IMG/VR virus record: IMGVR_UViG_3300034418_005345
Coordinates: 1 to 36,718 of that record
Origin: a virus
Strand: one strand, 5' to 3'
Length of the DNA: 36,718 nt
Shown here: positions 24,943-31,119 of the stretch, in pieces
Layout of the letters: each line of letters opens with the position of its first letter
How positions within the stretch are numbered: the stretch's first letter is position 1
The notes under the pieces: generated by a model
The model's input: only the letters and a program-made list of their open reading frames with translations
Database searches by the model: none
Told to the model about the DNA's origin: nothing
Translations under genes and position numbers: made by a program

Positions 24943-25261
24943 ACTAGAGTACGTAGGGAAAGTCGTCAATGTTGGCGACATTGAGTTGGTCGGAACAGAC
25001 CAGTTCCATAAGCAAACCTTCTGGGTTCTTGAAACTGGCGACTACGCCAAGCCCGTCGCCTTCGAGTTGATGGGGAAAGTCCTGGAAAAGATGAAGCCAC
25101 TCCACAAAGGAGATGTGGTTAAAGTCTCATTCAACATCAAGTCACGTGAGTACAATGGCAGAAGCTACACCAACTTGAATGCGTGGAATGTCAAGGTGAA
25201 GCCAAAGACATTTCAGCCCGACGAGTTCGGGATAGACGATTCCGAAGAGGTTCCATTCTAA
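24932..25261 (+). CDS. DUF3127-like OB-fold protein, candidate single-strand binding protein
   Basis: A 109-residue protein with the pattern QFHKQTFWVLETGDYAKPV, then GDVVKVSFNIKSREYNGRSY and TNLNAWNVK, which matches DUF3127. The strand pattern suggests an OB fold, and the acidic C-terminal tail (DEFGIDDSEEVPF) looks like the protein-interaction tail of SSB proteins. It overlaps the annealing protein gene by 11 bp. Acting together, they would coat and pair single-stranded DNA during recombination-dependent replication. Binding activity is inferred. Confidence 0.82.
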   Translation: MSNKLEYVGKVVNVGDIELVGTDQFHKQTFWVLETGDYAKPVAFELMGKVLEKMKPLHKGDVVKVSFNIKSREYNGRSYTNLNAWNVKVKPKTFQPDEFGIDDSEEVPF

Positions 25262-25324
25262 TAATTTCTTCCGTTAAACAAATGGGGGGTGCGCATCCTA
25301 CACGCACATTTTGAAAGGACACAC

Positions 25325-25963
25325 ATGAATATGATAATAGATATAGAGACTGGAGGCTGGTTAGACTGCCCATTCCAGTTCGACGAATCCTCGGTAGCTC
25401 TCGGAAACTTGAAAGACCCCGAGAAGATCGAAGCCAAACTTGCTGAGGCCAAAGGTAAGTGGGAAGAGAACATGGCATTAGCCGCTGAGACTGGAGAAGT
25501 CCTGGCGGTAGGAATCACGGAAGGATACAAGGACACCATCCTTGTTGGCCGAGAAAAGGACATCCTAATCGCAGCCTGGGGACATATCTCCCAACAACTT
25601 ACTGCCCAGAGGTACGTTGTCGGTCACAACCTTTGTGGCTTCGACCTGCCCTTTATGATAAGAAGGAGTTGGGTCAATGGCGTGAAGGTTCCATTGGAAG
25701 TAATGAGGCATACTGGCAGATACCCAACTTGGCATAGCTGCATTAAGGACACCATGCTCCTTTGGGCGATGGGTGATCGCACCTTTATCTCGCTGGACAA
25801 GCTATGCAAAGTCCTCGGGGTAGGAGCTAAGGCGGAAAATTTTTCCGGGTCTATGTTTGCAGAGTACTGGAGGAGCGGCGATCAGGCTAAGAAAGACCTG
25901 GCCATTGACTACCTCAAGCAAGACCTCCGCTTAACCCAAGCAGTTTCAGAAGTATTGATATGA
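25325..25963 (+). CDS. DEDD-type 3'-5' exonuclease
   Basis: A 212-residue DnaQ-like nuclease. Exo I is DIET (Asp6, Glu8), Exo II is GHNLCGFDLPF (Asp107), and Exo III is YLKQDLRLT with Tyr196 and Asp200 (YxxxD type). These acidic residues bind two metals. The domain stands alone, with no polymerase attached, so it may trim ends for annealing or proofread. ATG 25325 has GAAAGGAC before it; a GTG at 25289 was rejected. The palindrome at 25833-25847 lies in this gene. The end overlaps the next ATG as ATGA. Confidence 0.88.
   Translation: MNMIIDIETGGWLDCPFQFDESSVALGNLKDPEKIEAKLAEAKGKWEENMALAAETGEVLAVGITEGYKDTILVGREKDILIAAWGHISQQLTAQRYVVGHNLCGFDLPFMIRRSWVNGVKVPLEVMRHTGRYPTWHSCIKDTMLLWAMGDRTFISLDKLCKVLGVGAKAENFSGSMFAEYWRSGDQAKKDLAIDYLKQDLRLTQAVSEVLI
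25833..25847. repeat. dispersed palindrome, copy 3
   Basis: CGGAAA-ATT-TTTCCG within the exonuclease gene (coding for part of AENFSG). Same arms and spacer size as the copies at 393 and 14530. Confidence 0.7.
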
Positions 25964-26208
25964 ACCCAGACAACTTAGACAAAGCACGCAGTCTTCTTCT
26001 TGAAGAGATGAAGACATTGGACGAAAAGTCACTTGAGTACCGGATTCTAAAAGCAGCAGACCGAGCAATCGGAGCTGCAACCTGGAACCCGTATGAGTGT
26101 TTCAACATGATATGGGTAGCCTCCCATGACCTGGAGATAATCCGCAAGGAGATGGTTGCTAAAAAAATCGAAGACATGGAGAAGAACAATGAACTGGACG
26201 AGCGTTGA
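25960..26208 (+). CDS. small hypothetical protein of the replication block
   Basis: An 82-residue helical protein (KARSLLLEEMKTLDEKSLEY, then YECFNMIWVASHDLEIIRKE, ending in charged KKIEDMEKNNELDER). No family recognised. The ATG overlaps the exonuclease stop, and its 3' end overlaps the resolvase gene by 20 bp, so it is co-translated with both. Confidence 0.65.
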   Translation: MNPDNLDKARSLLLEEMKTLDEKSLEYRILKAADRAIGAATWNPYECFNMIWVASHDLEIIRKEMVAKKIEDMEKNNELDER

Positions 26209-26677
26209 TATAGGCGCAGGGAAGGCTGGCGTTGCCGAATGGTACGAGAACGATTTGATCCGTACCTATGTGGTCAAACCCTGTGGCAACAAAGGTGCGT
26301 ACTGGAAAGGCGACAACAAGTTCGACACCAAGTACAAAGTATGGAACGCGGTTTGCGTTTGCAGCGAACTGGTCATAATGGAGCGTGGTGCTGGTAACAG
26401 ACCGAACGTCATTAACGGACAGGCAAAACTCCGTGGATACCTGGAAGCAATTTGCGAGGCAACTATCGGAACTAAGCACCTGGAGGTCAACGTCTCGGAG
26501 TGGAGGCGGGTAATCAAGGAAGACCTGGGGATCTCTTGGCCTTGGGATAGCGCACGCCAGAAGGAGTTGGCGTTGAAGCTGGCTAAGGAGTTGTACCAAG
26601 TGGACGTAACCGAGGACGAAGCGGACGCAATTCTGTTGGGTCATGCCTCGATCCGTATGGGACTGAACAAGTTATGA
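26189..26677 (+). CDS. RuvC-like Holliday junction resolvase
   Basis: A 162-residue RNase H-fold protein. The first strand has VDIGAGKAG (Asp7), the second conserved acid lies in LVIMERGAGN (Glu65), and the C-terminal pair is in TEDEADAILLGHAS (about Asp143/Asp146). These fit the four acidic residues of RuvC-family resolvases. It would cleave branched DNA before packaging, a job done by endonuclease I (gp3) in T7. GGAGAAG before the ATG at 26189 sets the start; the longer form has none. Confidence 0.85.
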   Translation: MNWTSVDIGAGKAGVAEWYENDLIRTYVVKPCGNKGAYWKGDNKFDTKYKVWNAVCVCSELVIMERGAGNRPNVINGQAKLRGYLEAICEATIGTKHLEVNVSEWRRVIKEDLGISWPWDSARQKELALKLAKELYQVDVTEDEADAILLGHASIRMGLNKL

Positions 26678-26820
26678 AGCGTAAGAAAATCAGCTACTAT
26701 CTTCAGAAGAAGATGAACAACGGCAAGCCGCCGGAGGAGATCCTGCGGAACCTGAAACTGACAGTAGGCCAAGTCCGGGATGCTATGGAAAAATACAAAC
26801 CACTAATCTACAAACCATGA
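26674..26820 (+). CDS. 48-residue basic protein, possible small DNA-binding protein
   Basis: An ORF with ATGA overlaps on both sides, filling the gap between the resolvase and the next gene exactly. The product is Lys-rich (MKRKKISYYLQKKMNNGK), then PPEEILRNLKLTVGQVRDAM, a helix-turn-helix-like spacing. No family recognised. The perfect coupling to both neighbours is the main evidence that it is translated. Confidence 0.6.
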   Translation: MKRKKISYYLQKKMNNGKPPEEILRNLKLTVGQVRDAMEKYKPLIYKP

Positions 26821-27152
26821 ATACTACAAAAGAACTGAATGAAGGACTGAGGAAAATTGCAAGCTGGGCGCAACGCCGAGCAAAAGGCGACCATGATAAT
26901 ATTTCAACCCTTATGGGGCTGGAGAGGATGATGCGAGAACTGCGATATGCTATGAGGGATGACATTGTTACGCACACAAAATACTCCGTGATAGAAATCA
27001 ACGTGGAAACCGACAAGGACATGCCATCCGAAGATGTGGATGAATTCATTCAAGAATTCCTAGATGATTTAAAAATTAACACAACCCTATGGAGTCCAGA
27101 AGGAGCAATGCACCTAACGGCAAGTGTACCCCATGAAGAACCAACGCCATGA
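26817..27152 (+). CDS. hypothetical protein of the replication block
   Basis: A 111-residue protein. The N-terminus is helical and charged (KELNEGLRKIASWAQRRAKG, then GLERMMRELRYAMRDD). The second half is acidic with VIEINVETDKDMPSEDVDEF. No domain recognised. Coupled by ATGA overlap to genes on either side. Confidence 0.65.
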   Translation: MNTTKELNEGLRKIASWAQRRAKGDHDNISTLMGLERMMRELRYAMRDDIVTHTKYSVIEINVETDKDMPSEDVDEFIQEFLDDLKINTTLWSPEGAMHLTASVPHEEPTP

Positions 27153-27487
27153 ACGAACAACTTGAACTCACATTCGACATACGGCTACCGGAGCCAAGTA
27201 AGACCAGGTCAATCGGGGAATCCTTCGAGATGTTCCATGAACTGAATCCTGCGGTATACCGGAACCTAGTCCTTTTATGCCGTCAACTGGCTGGACGAGG
27301 ACGAAGGAAGATCGGGATGAAGATGGTCTTCGAGGTCTTGCGCTGGAACTATATGCTGGCAACGGAAGATCCGAACTCCGAGTACCGACTGAACAATAAC
27401 TACACAAGCAGGTATGCTAGGTTGATCGGCCAACAGGAGCCGGACTTAGCTGGCCTGTTTGAGACACGGGGATTAAAAACACAATAA
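27149..27487 (+). CDS. conserved small phage protein (RYARLI family, function unknown)
   Basis: A 112-residue protein with a pattern seen in many phage and prophage genes: FHELNPAVYRNLVLLCRQL, RKIGMKMVFEVLRWNYMLAT, and RLNNNYTSRYARLIGQQEPD, ending FETRGLK. The strong conservation implies a fixed structural role, perhaps DNA or protein binding in replication, but no activity is known to me. Starts by ATGA overlap with the gene before it. Confidence 0.75.
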   Translation: MNEQLELTFDIRLPEPSKTRSIGESFEMFHELNPAVYRNLVLLCRQLAGRGRRKIGMKMVFEVLRWNYMLATEDPNSEYRLNNNYTSRYARLIGQQEPDLAGLFETRGLKTQ

Positions 27488-27514
27488 CCTACACAGTAGC
27501 AGAATATTAAAACC

Positions 27515-27718
27515 ATGAATCTTAAGTTCACAGTAAGGAAAAGTACCACATTGTTTTTACCAGCGTTGATCATTCAACAGGATCTTTCCGGCTATAAAAA
27601 AATGTTCAAAGATATTGAAGGCACACATTTAGGAAAAACGATTTCAAGGATGCTTCGAGAGGATGATTTAGAAGAGTTTTTTAAACAGTATGACATTAAC
27701 CGCGGCTATAAGGATTGA
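27515..27718 (+). CDS. small hypothetical protein
   Basis: A 67-residue protein (MNLKFTVRKSTTLFLPALII, then GKTISRMLREDDLEEFFKQY). Its leader, GAATATTAAAACC, has no Shine-Dalgarno sequence. Unlike its neighbours it is AT-rich and not overlapped, which may mark a separate insertion. No function suggested. Confidence 0.55.
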   Translation: MNLKFTVRKSTTLFLPALIIQQDLSGYKKMFKDIEGTHLGKTISRMLREDDLEEFFKQYDINRGYKD

Positions 27719-27780
27719 CAAGCACGGGCGCATAGGCAGAGTAACAAGCAAATCGGGAAGTGATGTTCCCATTTAGACTT

Positions 27781-27882
27781 ATGAAACAATTTATCCATCC
27801 AAGGTTGAGAGCGAGGCTGCAAGTCTGGCCAAACATCACCGCACTCCCTTGGGTGGTCTATTTAGAAGGGATGCGAAAATGA
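27781..27882 (+). CDS. 33-residue ORF coupled to the initiator gene
   Basis: ATG 27781 to a TGA that overlaps the initiator ATG (ATGA). The product is basic with hydrophobic patches (RLRARLQVWPNITALPWVVY). No ribosome site is clear, so it may be a leader peptide that couples translation rather than a functional protein. Support is mostly the overlap. Confidence 0.35.
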   Translation: MKQFIHPRLRARLQVWPNITALPWVVYLEGMRK

Positions 27883-28709
27883 GCATCAACGAGAAGAAAT
27901 CCTTCCAACTTTACCATGACCTTGTTGGGATGGTCGGGGTAATGTCGGACGAACAAGCTGGCAAGTTGCTAAAGGCGATCTTGTCTTACGTGAACGCAGA
28001 GCCTTTAGAACTTGATGACCCTGTTGTACTGGTGGCATTCCAACCTGTGAAGCAGACGCTGGATCGGGATCATGAAGCATACAGGTTAAAATCAGAACAA
28101 AACCGAAAGAACGCCAGAAAGCGATGGCATGCGGACGCATCCAATGGCATGCAATCGCATGCGAATGGTATGCGAAAGGATGCGAATCATGCCGATACAG
28201 ATACAGATACAGGTAAGGATACAGATAAAAAAACTTTACCCCCATTATCCCCCAAGGGGGAACAAGCTAAACGGAAAACCCAACTCTCTGATGATTGGCA
28301 ACCTGACCTTGAGTACGCAAAGCAGTACGGCATGAACCCAGAGTTAGCTTTCGAGATCTTCTCCGATTGGGCAAAATCCAAGGGACATACCTACGCCGAC
28401 TGGAACCTTGCATGGAAGAAGGCTTGCCGTGAATGGCTACCAGACCAATGCACCAAGGCAGTAGCTAATCAAGTCAGGTCAGGACAACCTAGCCAGCAAT
28501 CCACCGGGGCGACCTGTCCCAAGGGCCGACCCTATCCTCCAGGATGTCACTACGACAAAGACCAACAGCTCCATCGTGGCCCTACCGGATGGGAGATAGA
28601 CGAAGAGCGCATCATGAAAATGTGGCAAGACCTCGGCAACGAGGAGAACGCAAAACTTTGGAAGCCGTTCGATTGGGCGGACTTCCAGGACATGGAGGCG
28701 GCGATATGA
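27879..28709 (+). CDS. replication initiator / helicase-loader type protein
   Basis: A 276-residue protein. Residues 1-90 (SFQLYHDLVGMVGVMSDEQA, ILSYVNAEPLELDDPVV, LDRDHEAYRLKSEQNRKNARKRW) match the DUF6291-type N-terminus of phage replication proteins. A low-complexity linker about 91-125 is His/Asn/Asp/Thr-rich. Residues about 140-195 (DDWQPDLEYAKQYGMNPELA to WNLAWKKACREWL) resemble the C-terminal domain of DnaT/O-like loaders. It sits directly before the DnaB-type helicase, as lambda O and P do before host DnaB. The start at 27879 has AAGGG ahead; the TTG upstream is unlikely. The linker-coding DNA contains phased iterons. Confidence 0.82.
   Translation: MSINEKKSFQLYHDLVGMVGVMSDEQAGKLLKAILSYVNAEPLELDDPVVLVAFQPVKQTLDRDHEAYRLKSEQNRKNARKRWHADASNGMQSHANGMRKDANHADTDTDTGKDTDKKTLPPLSPKGEQAKRKTQLSDDWQPDLEYAKQYGMNPELAFEIFSDWAKSKGHTYADWNLAWKKACREWLPDQCTKAVANQVRSGQPSQQSTGATCPKGRPYPPGCHYDKDQQLHRGPTGWEIDEERIMKMWQDLGNEENAKLWKPFDWADFQDMEAAI
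28126..28229. repeat. candidate replication origin: phased iterons and GATACA repeats
   Basis: GCATGCG-like 8-mers begin at 28126, 28136 (partly inverted, CGCATCCA), 28146, 28156, 28167, 28177 and 28187, a period of 10-11 bp. Directly after come three tandem GATACA units (28194-28211), a fourth at 28218-28223 and an A-run (GATAAAAAAAC), which could unwind easily. Lambda places its iterons inside the O initiator gene in just this way. The repeats also encode a low-complexity linker, so protein-level selection is an alternative. Confidence 0.6.
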
Positions 28710-30028
28710 TTATCCAAACCGACCAGCTTGAAGTACCCTCGGCAACCGAGCATGAGAAGCGGTTACTCTCCTGCCTGTTCCTCGACAGTCTCAACGAAGG
28801 ATTTCGTGGATGCTTGCGGAAGTCGGTCGCCCTCGGGGTCACCGAGGACACCTTCTTCAAACCATTGCACAAGCTGGTATGGCGTTCGATGTCCGCAATG
28901 AAAGACCAGCCGATCCCCCTCGACGAGCTTGCAATCATGGACTGGTGCAAGGCTAACAAGGAACCGGACATCCCCGAGTACAAGGAACTCAACGAGATCT
29001 TCAACAGTTGCGTCACCACCACCTGGTTTGAGCATTGGCTGGAGGTCTGCATGGACACCGAATCCAAACGTCAATTCCGTACCCTCGGAATGGAAGTTGC
29101 GCAAATGGCCTCAGAAGGGGCGAGCGCATCTGACATGGGTCTTGCTATGGAAAAGAAACCCAAGAGCCTTCTAGGGGCATCAGCGAACGCTATAAAGGCT
29201 GATCTGGCATCGGAAGCAACGAGTAACCTCATCGCCCTGAACAATTCCACCAATGACTTTATCGGAATCGCCACCGGAATTAGTGCATGGGACTACCTCC
29301 TCGGAGGCATACGTCCAGGGACTCTCAACATTATCGCAGCCCGTCCTTCCCGGGGTAAGACAACCATAGCCCTGCAAGTAGCACTCAATGTGGCCACCAT
29401 TAACAAGCGCATCCGGTTCTGGTCGCTTGAAATGTCACCACTACAACTCCTCAACAAACTCGCCCTCAACTTGTCAGGGGTAATGTACCAACGTGCGAAG
29501 GACGGGCTGCTATCCAACCAGGAACTACGGAACTACGAGAATGCAGCCAATGCCATCTCGAATATGCCGATCGACATCAGCAAAGATAGCAACGTGACTG
29601 TCGCACATATTGCAGGACAACTTCACCGAGACCTTGCACTCAACTCTGAGGAATCCAAGCCGGAGTTGGTCATCGTGGACTACCTCCAGCTAATAACCCC
29701 CGCCGACCGAAGAGTACCACGGGAACAGCAGATCGCACAGATGACCCGTGACCTCAAGATGATCACCAGGGACACGGGCGTGCCTATCATCCTCCTGGCT
29801 CAACTCAGCCGTGAATGTGAGAAGGACAAACGGGAACCGAGAATGTCCGACCTCCGTGAAGGTGGAAGTTCCGAGCAGGATGCCGACACCATCACGTTCC
29901 TCCACCACGATGAAGCCCTCGGTGAGTTTGGCCTCCGTCTTCTGGTTGCAAAAAATAGAGAAGACAAAACTGGCAAAGTTGAGGTAACTTTTAATCGTCC
30001 CCTTTCAAGGATCTATACAACCAAATGA
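28706..30028 (+). CDS. DnaB-type replicative helicase
   Basis: A 440-residue hexameric helicase. The N-terminal domain (1-140) has SATEHEKRLLSCLF. The RecA-like core has Walker A in ARPSRGKTT (211-219), Walker B in LVIVDYLQLI (321-330), the DnaB motif 4 QLSRECEKDKREPRMSDLRE with GGSSEQDADTI, and LVAKNREDKTGKVEVTF near the end. It unwinds the fork and would recruit host DnaG primase, since no primase is fused (unlike T7 gp4). Start at 28706 was chosen because it overlaps the initiator stop (ATGA) with GGAGG ahead. Confidence 0.95.
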   Translation: MIIQTDQLEVPSATEHEKRLLSCLFLDSLNEGFRGCLRKSVALGVTEDTFFKPLHKLVWRSMSAMKDQPIPLDELAIMDWCKANKEPDIPEYKELNEIFNSCVTTTWFEHWLEVCMDTESKRQFRTLGMEVAQMASEGASASDMGLAMEKKPKSLLGASANAIKADLASEATSNLIALNNSTNDFIGIATGISAWDYLLGGIRPGTLNIIAARPSRGKTTIALQVALNVATINKRIRFWSLEMSPLQLLNKLALNLSGVMYQRAKDGLLSNQELRNYENAANAISNMPIDISKDSNVTVAHIAGQLHRDLALNSEESKPELVIVDYLQLITPADRRVPREQQIAQMTRDLKMITRDTGVPIILLAQLSRECEKDKREPRMSDLREGGSSEQDADTITFLHHDEALGEFGLRLLVAKNREDKTGKVEVTFNRPLSRIYTTK

Positions 30029-30882
30029 ATCCGTTCAAAGCACCACCACAGACGCAATATACATTCCTGTCCCTTGGGGCAGGAGTACAAAGCACCTGCC
30101 TTGCGCTCATGGCAGCACGTAATGAGTTGCCAGGAATCAATATAGATGCAGCAATCTTTGCGGACACACACGCCGAACCCGCCTCTGTTTACAAGCATCT
30201 CGAATGGCTGGAAGGGGTTCTCCCATATCCCGTCCACAGGGTAAGCAAAGGCAACTTGACAGAAGAGTCTCTGCGAATACGCAAACGGCAGTCTGGTGCA
30301 GGGCATTGGGTCAAGAGCCTGTTGCCTGTTTACACGCTGGAGACGGACGGCATAGAACGCAAAGAGGGTCATGTGGGTAGAGCTTGCACATACGACTATA
30401 AGGTCACGCCTCTAACAAAAAAGCAAAAGGCACTGGCCAGCATCAAACGGGCGCAGGACTACGTGACAGTCACCACCCTCATCGGTATTTCTATGGACGA
30501 GATACAGCGGGTCAAACCAAGCCGACTCAAATGGAACCAGCATAGGTGGCCTCTGATCGAGATGGAGATGAAGCGGCAAGACTGCATCAACTGGATGAAA
30601 GACAAAGGATACCCGGATTGTCCGAGGTCGGCTTGCTACTACTGCCCTTACCACTCCAACAAAGAATGGCGACGACTACGCGATGATGAACCAGAGGAGT
30701 TCCAGAGGGCCATTGAGTACGAGCGTAGGCTCCATGCAGTCAATGCGGTCACTGACAATATGAGGGGAAAACCATTCCTTCATAACTCTCGTGTCCCTCT
30801 CGATCAGGTGGACTTGGAGGATGACGACCCACGCCAGATGTGGCTATGGGGTAATGAATGTGAGGGTATTTGCGGAGTTTAA
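30025..30882 (+). CDS. PP-loop ATP pyrophosphatase, PAPS-reductase-like
   Basis: A 285-residue protein of the adenine-nucleotide alpha-hydrolase superfamily. SLGAGVQSTCLALMAAR (16-32) is the modified PP-loop, followed by AIFADTHAEPASVY. Further motifs are GRACTYDYKVTP and CPRSACYYCPYHSNKEW, whose cysteines could bind iron-sulfur or zinc. The family includes PAPS reductase, DndC and tRNA-thiolating enzymes. The phage version may modify nucleic acid or a nucleotide, but the substrate is unknown. It overlaps the helicase stop by four bases and so is made with the replication proteins. Confidence 0.85.
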   Translation: MNPFKAPPQTQYTFLSLGAGVQSTCLALMAARNELPGINIDAAIFADTHAEPASVYKHLEWLEGVLPYPVHRVSKGNLTEESLRIRKRQSGAGHWVKSLLPVYTLETDGIERKEGHVGRACTYDYKVTPLTKKQKALASIKRAQDYVTVTTLIGISMDEIQRVKPSRLKWNQHRWPLIEMEMKRQDCINWMKDKGYPDCPRSACYYCPYHSNKEWRRLRDDEPEEFQRAIEYERRLHAVNAVTDNMRGKPFLHNSRVPLDQVDLEDDDPRQMWLWGNECEGICGV

Positions 30883-30897
30883 CCTATCAATGTAATT

Positions 30898-31119
30898 ATG
30901 AAACACAAAAATCCACGCCTCAGTGAAGCCAGAATGCGCAGCAAATATATGCACCCACGTAACAAGGGTGATGACCGCAAGCGCATTGTAAATGTTGATA
31001 ACTTCGAGGACATAGACGAAGCCTTCCGCAACTTCTTCGCCCGTCGAGGCATGAACCCGCCCAGGGTTAGTAGTCATACCATCGAGGGTCTGGGAATTGA
31101 GAAGGAGCGGACGTACTAA
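30898..31119 (+). CDS. small basic hypothetical protein
   Basis: A 73-residue protein, very rich in Arg, Lys and Asn (MKHKNPRLSEARMRSKYMHP, then DDRKRIVNVDNFEDIDEAFR and FFARRGMNPP). No family recognised. It ends the replication block and overlaps the RNA polymerase stop by four bases in a tail-to-tail arrangement, which leaves no room for a terminator between the two converging blocks. Confidence 0.65.
   Translation: MKHKNPRLSEARMRSKYMHPRNKGDDRKRIVNVDNFEDIDEAFRNFFARRGMNPPRVSSHTIEGLGIEKERTY

Noticed and set aside
26159-26644. A 161-residue minus-strand ORF opposite the resolvase.
   Set aside because: It is a mirror of the RuvC-like coding sequence and does not connect with other minus-strand genes.
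28126-28223. Short repeats as a CRISPR array.
   Set aside because: Units are 6-8 bp with 10-bp spacing and lie within a coding gene, so this is not the repeat-spacer size of CRISPR.
28544-28705. A 54-residue upstream extension of the DnaB-type helicase.
   Set aside because: It overlaps the conserved initiator gene in another frame. The ATG at 28706 has GGAGG and an ATGA overlap.
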